Assembly: GCA_902774335.1 (NCBI GenBank)
Contig: CACYHW010000003.1
Location: 124,001 to 188,000, forward strand
From: an uncultured Bacteroidales bacterium
GTDB lineage: Bacteria; Bacteroidota; Bacteroidia; Bacteroidales; Bacteroidaceae
Reading direction: 5' to 3'
DNA length: 64,000 bases
Shown: positions 23,765-32,874 of the stretch, piece after piece
How positions within the stretch are numbered: position 1 is the first letter of the stretch
Layout of the letters: every line of letters starts with the position of its first letter
Translations under genes and position numbers: made by a program
The notes under the pieces: model-generated
What the model was told of the DNA's origin: nothing
The model's input: the letters and a program-made list of their open reading frames with translations, nothing else
Databases searched by the model: none

Positions 23765-25042
23765 ATGAAAAACAGGATATTGACACTGGCACTGATACTT
23801 GCCCCCATAAGCAACATGGAGGCACAACAGGCCTTGACCGATACCACCGGCACATTTACCGATACCACAGCCGTCTGTACCGACTCTCTTATGGTAGAAC
23901 TCCCCGAGAGCATGTTCTTTGATGTGGACAGCCTCATGGATATGTGGTTCGCCAAGCAGTATATGACATACGACGAGGATTGCATGGAGGGCTCCGTCAA
24001 CCCCAAGTTCAGCGACACGGTCTACGCCCAGCGTCTGAGCGCGCTCCCCACCATTGTGGAGATGCCCTACAACTATGTAACCCGAAACTCGATCGACGCC
24101 TACATGGGACGCAACCGCAACGTGATATCGTTCGCCCTGGGCATGCTCCCCATGTACGAGGATATATTCGTGGAGGCCCTGATGAAGTACAACGTCCCCA
24201 TCGAGCTCAAGTATCTGCCTATAGTGGAATCGGCACTCAAGCCTAAGGCCTACTCACGCGCCGGAGCCGCCGGCATGTGGCAGTTCATCTACAGCACCGG
24301 ACGCAAGTACGGTCTCTACGTGAACAGCCTGGTGGACGACCGCTACGATATAATAAAGGAGTCCGATGCAGCCGCACACCATCTGCGTGACCTGTACGAT
24401 ATGTTCGGAGACTGGTCGCTGGCCATATCGGCCTACAACTGCGGACCGGGTAATATCACCAAGGCCATAACCCGCTCGGGCGGCAAGCGCGATTTCTGGG
24501 ACCTCTACCCCTACCTGCCCCGCGAGACACGCGGCTATCTGCCCGCCTTCATAGCTGTGAACTACGCCATGAGCTACTATAAGGAGCACGGCATATGCCC
24601 CATGGAGTCGGCCCGTCCGGCACAGACCGACACACTGCACGTACAGCGTAACCTTCACATAGGACAGATAATGCACTACAGCGGCATAAGCAAGGATGAG
24701 TTCACCGCCCTGAACCCGCAGTACCTGACCGAGGTCATCCCCGGTGCCTACCGTACCTGCGTGCTCACCCTGCCACAGCAGTATATACGTCCGCTGGTGG
24801 AGGCCGGCGACTCGCTCTACGAGTACAACAAGGAGAGCTACTTCCCCAAGTCCAAGCTGGCTTACATAGATGACGACATGAAGAACCGCGTCACCTATGT
24901 GACCCACAAGATAAAGCCTGGTGAGACACTGGGTGGCATCGCCATCAAGTACCACACCACCGTCAAGAACATTAAGAACTGGAACAATCTTAAGAGTGAC
25001 AACATCAGGGCCGGCAAGACCCTGAGAATATATAACAGATAA
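23765..25042 (+). CDS. mltD: Membrane-bound lytic murein transglycosylase D-like (SLT + LysM)
   Basis: This 425-residue exported enzyme has a signal peptide of about 20 residues. The SLT goose-lysozyme-like domain (about 110-290) has the catalytic Glu in the PIVESALKPKAYSRAGAAGMWQF region, the later YDIIKESDAAAHHLRDLYD helix, and AISAYNCGPGN. A LysM module ends the protein (THKIKPGETLGGIAIKYHTT to LRIY). It cleaves peptidoglycan glycan strands to 1,6-anhydro ends in the periplasm. It directly abuts the DUF5683 gene, with no gap. Confidence 0.93.
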   Translation: MKNRILTLALILAPISNMEAQQALTDTTGTFTDTTAVCTDSLMVELPESMFFDVDSLMDMWFAKQYMTYDEDCMEGSVNPKFSDTVYAQRLSALPTIVEMPYNYVTRNSIDAYMGRNRNVISFALGMLPMYEDIFVEALMKYNVPIELKYLPIVESALKPKAYSRAGAAGMWQFIYSTGRKYGLYVNSLVDDRYDIIKESDAAAHHLRDLYDMFGDWSLAISAYNCGPGNITKAITRSGGKRDFWDLYPYLPRETRGYLPAFIAVNYAMSYYKEHGICPMESARPAQTDTLHVQRNLHIGQIMHYSGISKDEFTALNPQYLTEVIPGAYRTCVLTLPQQYIRPLVEAGDSLYEYNKESYFPKSKLAYIDDDMKNRVTYVTHKIKPGETLGGIAIKYHTTVKNIKNWNNLKSDNIRAGKTLRIYNR

Positions 25043-25056
25043 AAAGTGACTGCAAG

Positions 25057-27297
25057 ATGAGTGAAGATAATCTTTTTTCGCCCGATGAAGAGAGACTCAT
25101 TGATGAGGCCTTCCAGCATCTGATAGACTCCTATCTCCAGACCAAGCACCGCAAGAAGGTGGAGATAATCACCAAGGCGTTCCAGTTTGCGCGTCAGGCG
25201 CATAAGGGTGTGCGCCGCCATTCCGGGGAGCCCTATATCATGCATCCTCTTGCAGTAGCACAGATTGTATGCTCAGAAATCGGGCTGGGCTCCACATCCA
25301 TCTGCTCCGCACTGCTGCACGACGTGGTGGAGGATACCGACTATACCACCGATGACATCAAGAACGTTTTCGGCCCCAAGATAGCACAGATTGTTGACGG
25401 ACTCACCAAGATTGCCGGCGGCATATTCGGCGACAAGGCATCGGCACAGGCCGAGAACTTCAAGAAGCTGCTGCTGACCATGAACGACGATATCCGCGTG
25501 ATCCTGATCAAGATTGCCGACCGTCTGCACAACATGCGTACCCTGGAGAGCATGCAGCCCCGCAAGCAATATAAGATTGCCGGCGAGACCCTCTACATAT
25601 ACGCACCCCTGGCCTACCGTCTGGGACTCAACAAGATCAAGTCCGAGCTTGAGGACCTGAGCTTCAAGTACGAGCACCCCACCGAGTACAAGGACATTCA
25701 GCAGAAGCTGTCGTTCTCACGTGAAGAACTCAACAACATATACGAGGACTTTACACAGCCTATCTCCGACAGGCTCGATGAGCTGGGCATATCGTACAAT
25801 ATGTTCGGCCGCATCAAATCACCCTACTCCATATGGAAGAAGATGAACAAGAACAACCTTACCTTCGAGGAGGTCTACGACATCCTTGCGGTAAGAATCG
25901 TGTTCGACCCCACATCACCCGACAAGGAGCAGAGTGAGTGCTTTGACATCTATCTGGCATTGACCAAGATATACAAGTCACACCCGGACCGTCTGCGTGA
26001 CTGGGTGACCCATCCCAAAGCCAACGGCTATCAGGCCCTTCACGTGACCCTGATGAGCAAGAGCGGACAGTGGGTCGAGGTACAGATACGCAGCCGCCGC
26101 ATGGACGAGATAGCCGAGCAAGGTATCGCAGCCCACTGGAAATACAAGGACGGCTCCACCTACGAGGAGGATGAGACAGAGCTCACCCACTGGCTGGAGA
26201 CCATCAAGGAGATTCTGGAGGATCCTCAGCCCGACTCGATGGACTTCCTGGATACCATCAAGCTCAACCTCTACTCGTCCGAGATATTCATCTTCACCCC
26301 CAAGGGAGAACTGCGCACCATGCCTCAGGGCAGTACAGTGCTGGACTTTGCCTTTACCATCCACACCTATATGGGCACCAACTGCATCGGAGCCAAGGTA
26401 AACCACAAGCTGGAAGCCATCAACTATGAACTCAAGAGCGGCGACCAGGTTGAGATACTTACCTCCAAGAGCCAGAAGGTGAGCCCCGAGTGGCTGGACT
26501 TTGCCACCACCGCCAAGGCCCGCGGCAAGATCAAGCTGGTACTGCGCAAGGAGGAGCGCGCCAACCAGAAGTTCGGCGAGGCCATCTTCCATGAGTTCCT
26601 TGAAAAGGAGGATCTGGAGGTGGATTCAGCAAAGATGGAGCGCATATGCCGTCTGCACGGCATGAGCAACCGTGATGAACTCATGATTGCCCTGGGACAG
26701 AAAAAGATCATCCTGGGCGACGCCGAGCGCAATATCATCAAGGGCGAGAGCGACAGCTGGTACAAGAGGTTCTGGTCATCGTTCTCATCATCGTCCTCCA
26801 AGGACAAGGAGAAGAAGGCCGATGATACCGCACAGACCAACGTAGACGTAAAGAGGACACTCATCATCAACGACGTGGACATGCACAAGTACACCTTTGC
26901 CGACTGCTGCAACCCCGTGCCCGGCGATGCCGTTCTGGGATTCGTTGATGAGAACGGTCACATTACCATACACAAGCGCAAGTGCGAGGTTGCCAACAAA
27001 CTCAAATCGGCCATAGGCAAGCGTATCCTTACGGTAGAGTGGCAGATTGAGAACAGCCTGTTCCCCGTATCAATCTACATCAAGGGACTGGACAGCATAG
27101 GCACGCTGAGCAAGGTTACCGAGGTCATCTCAAAGAAGATGAACGTCAATATCAACAAGCTTGTGATTGAGTCCAAGAAGGGACTCTTTGAGGGAACTGT
27201 AAGCGTCATGGTCCACAATCTGGGTGACGTGGACATCATTCAGAAAGAACTCAAGAAAATCAAGAATATCACAACGGTTGTCCGCAAGGAGGAGTAG
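25057..27297 (+). CDS. rel: Bifunctional (p)ppGpp synthetase/hydrolase (Rel/SpoT)
   Basis: This 746-residue RSH protein has the full domain order. The HD hydrolase has its HD pair in LLHDVVEDT (about 87-94), plus KIADRLHNMRTL. The synthetase region has RIKSPYSIWKKM, YDILAVRIVF, and NGYQALHVTL. TGS follows (about 405-465, FIFTPKGELRTMPQGSTVLDFA), then a helical domain, a zinc-finger-like CCNPVPGD segment, and a C-terminal ACT domain. The conserved HD and ED residues suggest hydrolysis is retained, so both activities are likely. It governs the stringent response. The 3' end overlaps the convergent merR gene by 29 bp. Confidence 0.95.
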   Translation: MSEDNLFSPDEERLIDEAFQHLIDSYLQTKHRKKVEIITKAFQFARQAHKGVRRHSGEPYIMHPLAVAQIVCSEIGLGSTSICSALLHDVVEDTDYTTDDIKNVFGPKIAQIVDGLTKIAGGIFGDKASAQAENFKKLLLTMNDDIRVILIKIADRLHNMRTLESMQPRKQYKIAGETLYIYAPLAYRLGLNKIKSELEDLSFKYEHPTEYKDIQQKLSFSREELNNIYEDFTQPISDRLDELGISYNMFGRIKSPYSIWKKMNKNNLTFEEVYDILAVRIVFDPTSPDKEQSECFDIYLALTKIYKSHPDRLRDWVTHPKANGYQALHVTLMSKSGQWVEVQIRSRRMDEIAEQGIAAHWKYKDGSTYEEDETELTHWLETIKEILEDPQPDSMDFLDTIKLNLYSSEIFIFTPKGELRTMPQGSTVLDFAFTIHTYMGTNCIGAKVNHKLEAINYELKSGDQVEILTSKSQKVSPEWLDFATTAKARGKIKLVLRKEERANQKFGEAIFHEFLEKEDLEVDSAKMERICRLHGMSNRDELMIALGQKKIILGDAERNIIKGESDSWYKRFWSSFSSSSSKDKEKKADDTAQTNVDVKRTLIINDVDMHKYTFADCCNPVPGDAVLGFVDENGHITIHKRKCEVANKLKSAIGKRILTVEWQIENSLFPVSIYIKGLDSIGTLSKVTEVISKKMNVNINKLVIESKKGLFEGTVSVMVHNLGDVDIIQKELKKIKNITTVVRKEE

Positions 27298-27634
27298 CGT
27301 TGAGCTCGTCCAGGATAGCCACCAGCTCTTCACGTACGGCCTTTAGGCGCTCCACTATCTCATGTGTATCGGTAGTGGTCTGAGGGTTGTCTTTCATACG
27401 GGTCTTGGCACCCTTGATGGTAAGGGATTTCTCCTTGACCAGATGGTTCACCAGTTTGATCTGCTCTATGTCGTCCAGGGTATAGTGACGTACACCCTTG
27501 GCGTTCTTCTTGGGTGATATCTCCTTGAACTCCTTCTCCCAGTAACGCAGAGTGCTCTCGGGAATCTCGAGCATATCGGACACCTCCTTGATGGAGTAAT
27601 ACTTCTTGAGTACCTTGTTCGTATTAAGCGCCAT
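27269..27634 (-). CDS. MerR family transcriptional regulator
   Basis: The ATG at 27634 gives 121 residues; a TTG seven codons upstream overlaps the preceding stop and was not used. The winged-helix MerR domain is at the N-terminus: KKYYSIKEVSDMLEIPESTLRYWEKEF, then VRHYTLDDIEQI. A short coiled coil (about 85-115) follows for dimerisation. There is no C-terminal ligand domain and no cysteine set for metal sensing. Target promoters unknown. It follows the M23 peptidase gene by 13 bp and converges on rel with a 29-bp overlap. Confidence 0.9.
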   Translation of the reverse strand: MALNTNKVLKKYYSIKEVSDMLEIPESTLRYWEKEFKEISPKKNAKGVRHYTLDDIEQIKLVNHLVKEKSLTIKGAKTRMKDNPQTTTDTHEIVERLKAVREELVAILDELNATPPCGQPL

Positions 27635-27647
27635 AGTCAGATCTTTT

Positions 27648-28616
27648 TTAGTCAAACACCTTACCGTGATTCTCAGCCAGGTTGATCATCTCCTCGTACT
27701 GATCGGCATCCAGATCCATAAAGTAGTAGTTGATGGGGTTGACATCCTTGTCTCCTACAATAACCTCGTAATGGACATGGGGGCCGGTACTCTTTCCGGT
27801 CGATCCGGCAAGAGCAATCTCCTCGCTGCGCACCACTCTCTGACCCTCCTTGACAAGGATCTTGCTCAGGTGGGCATAGCGGGTCTTGTATCCGTAGCCG
27901 TGGTCAATCTCAATCAGGTTTCCGTATCCTGATTTCCACTTGGCAAAGACCACCTTACCGTTACCCGTGGCATAGACAGGAGTGCCGGTATCGCAGGCAA
28001 AGTCCATTCCGTGGTGGAAGCGGCGTACATGATATATGGGGTCGTTACGGTATCCGTAACCGGATGCGGTACGTTTAAGGTCCTTGTTCGATACAGGCTG
28101 TATGGCAGGTATGCAGGCCAGTTTGTTCTCCTGCTCACGCGACAGCTCCACCACCTCGTTGAAGGAGCGGGTCTGCATGTAGAGCTTCTTTTCCAGCATG
28201 TCCACCTTCTGCGAGGTGTTCACCACCAGTTCGGCGTTGGTCAGGTCGGTAAGCTCGGCATAACGGTTGGTACCGTTGTATCCGGCCTGTCTTACTACGT
28301 CCGATACGGGATCGGCCTCCAGCAGTACGCGGTAAAGGTTGTCGTCACGCTCCTCGATGTCATGCAGAACCAGCAGTGCGTCATCAACCTTGCGCGAGAG
28401 CACGCGGTACTGTGACTGCAGACGGCTGTTCTCCACCAGGAGATCCTCCACCTGGGGTGTGCTGATTACAAACCAGTAGATGATAAAGAATACGCCACCA
28501 AGCAGTACGGACAGGAGCAGACGCCACATCCAGGAGAGGAATCTCTTGCCCATGGTGGGATATACACGGCGGTATACCCTGCGCTGCGGATCGTACTGGT
28601 AGTATATTTTTCTCAT
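27648..28616 (-). CDS. M23 family metallopeptidase, membrane-anchored
   Basis: This 322-residue protein has an N-terminal transmembrane helix (about residues 30-52, LLLSVLLGGVFFIIYWFVIS), a coiled coil (about 58-90 and 145-170), and a C-terminal LytM/M23 domain. Zinc ligands are H..D in FHHGMDFACDTG and HxH in GPHVHYEVIV. Family members cleave peptidoglycan cross-bridges or activate amidases during envelope growth. With the ligands intact, it should be catalytic. The merR gene lies downstream in what looks like one operon. Confidence 0.93.
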   Translation of the reverse strand: MRKIYYQYDPQRRVYRRVYPTMGKRFLSWMWRLLLSVLLGGVFFIIYWFVISTPQVEDLLVENSRLQSQYRVLSRKVDDALLVLHDIEERDDNLYRVLLEADPVSDVVRQAGYNGTNRYAELTDLTNAELVVNTSQKVDMLEKKLYMQTRSFNEVVELSREQENKLACIPAIQPVSNKDLKRTASGYGYRNDPIYHVRRFHHGMDFACDTGTPVYATGNGKVVFAKWKSGYGNLIEIDHGYGYKTRYAHLSKILVKEGQRVVRSEEIALAGSTGKSTGPHVHYEVIVGDKDVNPINYYFMDLDADQYEEMINLAENHGKVFD

Positions 28617-28697
28617 TATCTGACGGCTTGTAGCCTGATTATACCTTTATTAATAAGATAGGAACACGCAAAAGTAGCAAAAAAAGCAGAAAAGAAT

Positions 28698-28705
28698 TAC
28701 CTTTG
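28698..28705 (+). promoter_or_regulatory. -7 box TACCTTTG for alaS
   Basis: Perfect TAnnTTTG match, 33 bp before the first alaS ATG. The same TACCTTTG octamer precedes the genes at 14641, 37861 and 43879 and the tRNA-Pro gene. Confidence 0.65.
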
Positions 28706-28737
28706 CACTCCAAAACGATAACGACAACAAAAACAAT

Positions 28738-31344
28738 ATGATGACAGCAAAGGAAATACGCGAATCATACAAGCGTTTCTTTGAGAGCAAAGGACACCTG
28801 ATTGTCCCGTCAGCCCCCATGGTGGTCAAGGATGACCCCACCCTTATGTTCACCAACGCCGGAATGAACCAGTTCAAGGATATCATTCTGGGTAACCGCG
28901 CCCCCAAGAGCCGCCGCGTGGCCGACTCACAGAAGTGCCTCCGCGTGAGCGGTAAGCACAACGACCTGGAGGAGGTAGGACACGATACCTACCACCACAC
29001 CATGTTCGAGATGCTGGGTAACTGGTCTTTCGGTGACTACTTCAAGAAGGAGGCTATCAGCTGGGCATGGGAGTATCTGGTCGACGTACTCAAGCTGGAC
29101 CCCAAGAACCTCTACGCAACCGTATTCGAGGGCAGCAAGGAGGAGGGTCTGGAGCGTGACAACGAGGCCGCTGCCATCTGGGAACAGTTCCTTCCCAAGG
29201 ATCATATCCTGAACGGAAACAAGCACGACAACTTCTGGGAGATGGGCGACACAGGTCCCTGCGGCCCCTGCAGTGAGATCCATATGGATTCACGCTCCGA
29301 CGAGGAGAAGGCCAAGGTACCCGGCCGCGACCTGGTCAACAAGGATCATCCCCAGGTAATCGAGATATGGAACCTGGTGTTCATGCAGTTCAACCGCAAG
29401 GCCGACCACTCACTGGAGCCCCTGCCCGCCAAGGTTATCGACACCGGTATGGGTTTTGAGCGTCTGGTACGCACCCTGCAAGGCAAGCAGTCCAACTATG
29501 ACACCGACGTATTCCAGCCCATCATCAAGGAGATCGGTGCTCTTACCGGAAAGCAGTACGGCAAGGACGAGCAGACCGATATAGCCATGCGCGTGGTAGC
29601 CGACCACATCCGCACCATCGCCTTCTCAATCACCGACGGCCAGCTGCCTTCAAACGCCAAGGCCGGTTATGTGATCCGCCGTATCCTGCGCCGCGCAGTA
29701 CGTTACGCCTACACATTCCTGGGACAGAAGGAGGCATTCCTCTACAAGCTGCTGCCCGCCCTGATCAACAACATGGGCGACGCTTATCCTGAACTCCAGG
29801 CACAGAAGACACTCATCGAGAAGGTCATCATCGAGGAGGAGGAGTCGTTCCTGCGCACCCTTGAGACCGGTATCAAACTGCTTGACAAGGTTATGGCCGA
29901 GGCCAAGGCTGCCAAGAATACCGTCATCAGCGGTGTCAACGCATTCACACTCTACGATACCTACGGATTCCCGCTTGACCTTACCGAACTCATCCTGCGT
30001 GAGAACGGCATGACCGTCAACATTGACGAGTTCAACGAGGAGATGGGCAAGCAGAAGGCCCGCGCCCGCAACGCCGCCGCCGTTGAGAACGGTGACTGGG
30101 TTGTACTCAAGGAGGGCGAAACCGAGTTTGTTGGTTATGACTTTACCGAGTACGAGACCTCTATCCTGCGCTACCGCGAGGTTAAGCAGAAGAGCGGCAT
30201 AATCTATCAGATTGTCCTGGACAAGACTCCGTTCTATGCCGAGATGGGCGGTCAGGTAGGTGACCAGGGCGTTATTGTAAGCGAATTCGAGACAATCGAG
30301 ATAATTGACACCAAGAAGGAGAACGGTCTGCCCGTTCACATTACCAAGAAGCTCCCCGAGCACCCCGAGGCTCCCATGATGGCCTGCGTGGATACCGACA
30401 AGCGTCATGCCTGCGAGGCCAACCACACCGCAACCCACCTGGTTGACGAGGCTCTGCGCGAGGTTCTGGGTACACATGTCGAGCAGAAGGGTTCACTGGT
30501 AAGCCCCGACGGCCTGCGCTTTGACTTCTCACACTTCCAGAAGGTGACCGATGAGGAACTGCGCCAGGTAGAGCGTCTGGTGAACGAGAAGATCCGCCTT
30601 GACCTGCCCCTGCAGGAGCATCGCGACCTTCCCATCGAGGAGGCCAAAAAGCTCGGTGCAATCGCACTTTTCGGCGAGAAGTACGGTGACAAGGTACGTG
30701 TAGTACAGTTCGGTAACTCAATCGAGTTCTGCGGCGGTGTGCACGCCTCTTCGACCGGCCGCATCGGAATGTTCAAGATTATCTCTGAGAGTTCAATCGC
30801 CGCAGGCGTACGCCGTATCGAGGCTGTCACCGGTCAGGCTGTCGAGGAGATGGTTTACGCTCTTCAGGATGCCATGACAACCCTCAAGGCAATACTTCCC
30901 GGCTCATCGGTTGAGGCTGCCGCCAAGAAGGCTCTCGAGGAGAACAGCGCCCTCAAGAAACAGATTGAGGAGTTTGTAAAGGAAAAGACAGCTCAGTTTA
31001 AGGATAAGCTCATCAGCCAGGCCAAGGAGGTTAACGGCATCAAGGTTATCAGCAACGTGATGCCTGCAAGCGCCGCAATGGTCAAGGATCTGGTATTCGG
31101 CATCCGTGCCGAGCTGCCCGCATCAACCATCGTGGTAATAGGCAGCGAGGAGGCAGGCAAACCCATGCTTACCGTCAGCGTCAGCGAGGATCTGACATCA
31201 AAGTTCAACGCCGGCCAGATGGTACGTGAAGCTGCCAAGCTCATCCAGGGCGGTGGCGGCGGTCAGCCCCACTACGCTACTGCAGGCGGTAAGAACCCCG
31301 AGGGTCTGCACGCTGCAGTGGATGCAATCATCAAGACCATCTGA
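28738..31344 (+). CDS. alaS: Alanine-tRNA ligase AlaS
   Basis: The full-length enzyme has 868 residues and two adjacent ATG starts, of which the first is used. The class II core shows [25 protein letters not shown] and the later [15 protein letters not shown]. The editing domain has [16 protein letters not shown] and the [13 protein letters not shown] zinc/editing segment. A DHHA1/C-Ala domain ends with [15 protein letters not shown]. It charges tRNA-Ala and clears mischarged Ser or Gly. It is monocistronic, with its own promoter and a strong downstream terminator. Confidence 0.98.
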   Translation: MMTAKEIRESYKRFFESKGHLIVPSAPMVVKDDPTLMFTNAGMNQFKDIILGNRAPKSRRVADSQKCLRVSGKHNDLEEVGHDTYHHTMFEMLGNWSFGDYFKKEAISWAWEYLVDVLKLDPKNLYATVFEGSKEEGLERDNEAAAIWEQFLPKDHILNGNKHDNFWEMGDTGPCGPCSEIHMDSRSDEEKAKVPGRDLVNKDHPQVIEIWNLVFMQFNRKADHSLEPLPAKVIDTGMGFERLVRTLQGKQSNYDTDVFQPIIKEIGALTGKQYGKDEQTDIAMRVVADHIRTIAFSITDGQLPSNAKAGYVIRRILRRAVRYAYTFLGQKEAFLYKLLPALINNMGDAYPELQAQKTLIEKVIIEEEESFLRTLETGIKLLDKVMAEAKAAKNTVISGVNAFTLYDTYGFPLDLTELILRENGMTVNIDEFNEEMGKQKARARNAAAVENGDWVVLKEGETEFVGYDFTEYETSILRYREVKQKSGIIYQIVLDKTPFYAEMGGQVGDQGVIVSEFETIEIIDTKKENGLPVHITKKLPEHPEAPMMACVDTDKRHACEANHTATHLVDEALREVLGTHVEQKGSLVSPDGLRFDFSHFQKVTDEELRQVERLVNEKIRLDLPLQEHRDLPIEEAKKLGAIALFGEKYGDKVRVVQFGNSIEFCGGVHASSTGRIGMFKIISESSIAAGVRRIEAVTGQAVEEMVYALQDAMTTLKAILPGSSVEAAAKKALEENSALKKQIEEFVKEKTAQFKDKLISQAKEVNGIKVISNVMPASAAMVKDLVFGIRAELPASTIVVIGSEEAGKPMLTVSVSEDLTSKFNAGQMVREAAKLIQGGGGGQPHYATAGGKNPEGLHAAVDAIIKTI

Positions 31345-31360
31345 TCCTACAGGTCAACAT

Positions 31361-31400
31361 AAAAGAAGGACGGCTCCCCGGGAACCGTCCTTCTTTGTTT
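31361..31400. terminator. Hairpin terminator after alaS
   Basis: AAAGAAGGACGGCTCCC pairs with GGGAACCGTCCTTCTTT (about 31362-31396) around a short loop, with A and T runs on the two sides. It can work in both directions for the convergent alaS and rsmD genes. Confidence 0.85.
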
Positions 31401-31414
31401 TATCAAGCCCTCAC

Positions 31415-31945
31415 TTACTTGAAGAATGAGAAGTGCACCGAACCGTACACCTTCATATCGGTGAAATGAGGATGGTTAGAAAAGTTGTTGGTCTTACCGT
31501 GCTCCAGCACGAATATGCCGTCATCGGCCAATATACCGGCATCAAACACCAGGTCGGGGATATCGGCCAGGTTCTCCAGCTGATAAGGGGGATCGGCAAA
31601 GATAAAGTCGAACTTGGTGTTGCAGCCGGCGATATACTTGAACACATCGCCCTTGACCGGAAGGCATCTGTCGGTCTTGACGGTCTCCATGACCTTGCAG
31701 ATGAACCTGTAGTGGTCCGGATCGTTCTCCACGCTCACCACGTGCGAGCATCCTCTTGATACCAGCTCTATGCTGATGCTGCCGGTTCCCGAGAACAGGT
31801 CCAGTGCCGAGGCATCCTCCAGGTCGATCCTGTTGGCCAGTACGTTAAACAGGCTCTCCTTTGCAAAATCGGTTGTGGGACGTGCCTTGAACGTTCTGGG
31901 CACATCGAACCTTCTGTGTCTGTATATTCCGCTGATTACCCTCAT
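31415..31945 (-). CDS. rsmD: 16S rRNA (guanine966-N2)-methyltransferase RsmD
   Basis: This 176-residue SAM methyltransferase starts MRVISGIYRHRRF with the RPTTDFAKESLFN family segment. The SAM loop is LDLFSGTGSISIEL, and the catalytic N-methyltransferase motif is ADPPYQL. It methylates G966 of 16S rRNA in the 30S particle. It is downstream of, and separated by a terminator from, the hypothetical gene at 32026-32781. Confidence 0.95.
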   Translation of the reverse strand: MRVISGIYRHRRFDVPRTFKARPTTDFAKESLFNVLANRIDLEDASALDLFSGTGSISIELVSRGCSHVVSVENDPDHYRFICKVMETVKTDRCLPVKGDVFKYIAGCNTKFDFIFADPPYQLENLADIPDLVFDAGILADDGIFVLEHGKTNNFSNHPHFTDMKVYGSVHFSFFK

Positions 31946-31965
31946 GACAGTAGTCTTGTCTGTTA

Positions 31966-32004
31966 GAAAAAAGAATCCATCCGCGCTTGTGTGCAGATGG
32001 ATTC
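31966..32004 (-). terminator. Intrinsic terminator upstream of rsmD
   Basis: On the minus strand GAATCCATC pairs with GATGGATTC around a 14-base loop (31973-32004), followed by a T run (31966-31972). It terminates the 32026-32781 gene just before rsmD. Confidence 0.8.
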
Positions 32005-32025
32005 AGTATTGGAAAGTCCGGGGGA

Positions 32026-32781
32026 TTACTCCCAGTTACCTGAGTTGTTGTCAACCTTCAGGCCACGATAACGGCCGCGGTCGTCGCAATCCTCGAGCAG
32101 GTTGATGATCTCCTGCTTGTCAAGTCCGCCCAGGTAGTTTACGTACAGTGTCTTAGCCTCGAAAGTGTGTGAAATCACACCGGCCTTTGAGGTATCTGAA
32201 GATGTTGAAAGTTCGAACTCAACACCGTCTGAGAAGGGGACATAACGAAGTGAATCGGGATTGATACGTCCGTGATAGAGTGAGTCATAAAGGCTTACGT
32301 ATTCGGTCTCACGACTGAACAGGAACTCCTTGGTGCCATCCTCCTTGATTACGATGAAGCCCTCATCGGCAGCCTTCTGCCAAAGTGTATCGGCCTCGAT
32401 TCTCTTGTTGGCAGCTCTGCGGCCGGTCAGCTTGGCAGCCTCCTCCTCGGCAGCGGTAGCGCGTGCATAGAGAGTCAGAACCTTGCTCTCGGTCCAGTTG
32501 TTCTCCAACTGGTCATCGGTAAGTTCACCAACCTTCTTTGTGATAGGGAGCTGGGCAGTCTTGATGAATGCAGCCAGAGTGTCAAAGTTGTCGCAGAAAC
32601 CTCCTTTCTGATAGTTGTACTCGGTCTGAGCGGCCTTGATATCCATCAGTTTCTCGATGACAGCCCTGTCACGGATACCCTTTTCGTTTGCGAATCTGAT
32701 AGGATCCATTATGCTGCCATATACGATATATATCATGGCAACAATGCAGATTCCAAGAAGAATGTTTATGACTTTTTTCAT
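32026..32781 (-). CDS. Conserved hypothetical protein with N-terminal membrane anchor
   Basis: This 251-residue protein has an N-terminal hydrophobic helix (about residues 4-24, VINILLGICIVAMIYIVYGSI) and a soluble, mixed helix/strand remainder, probably periplasmic. The stretch just after the anchor (IRFANEKGIRDRAVIEKLMDIKAAQTEYNYQKG) has the length and charge of a pilin-like helix continuing from the membrane, but no prepilin cleavage site is visible. I do not recognise a named family. It has its own promoter and terminator and is divergent from the helicase gene. Confidence 0.7.
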   Translation of the reverse strand: MKKVINILLGICIVAMIYIVYGSIMDPIRFANEKGIRDRAVIEKLMDIKAAQTEYNYQKGGFCDNFDTLAAFIKTAQLPITKKVGELTDDQLENNWTESKVLTLYARATAAEEEAAKLTGRRAANKRIEADTLWQKAADEGFIVIKEDGTKEFLFSRETEYVSLYDSLYHGRINPDSLRYVPFSDGVEFELSTSSDTSKAGVISHTFEAKTLYVNYLGGLDKQEIINLLEDCDDRGRYRGLKVDNNSGNWE

Positions 32782-32813
32782 ATCTGGATGATTATTTGTT
32801 TATTTTCGCTCCG

Positions 32814-32821
32814 CAAAAATA
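32814..32821 (-). promoter_or_regulatory. -7 box TATTTTTG for the membrane-anchored hypothetical gene
   Basis: CAAAAATA on the plus strand is TATTTTTG on the minus strand, a perfect TAnnTTTG, 33 bp before the ATG at 32781. It lies in the 93-bp divergent spacer shared with the helicase gene. Confidence 0.55.
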
Positions 32822-32874
32822 GAACAATTATCCATATTAATCCATAAAACAACATTTTTTTGCTTTTCGGCCCG

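Noticed and set aside
27635-27655. Upstream TTG start of the MerR regulator
   Set aside because: It would overlap the preceding stop and add seven residues ahead of a normal MerR start; the ATG at 27634 fits better.
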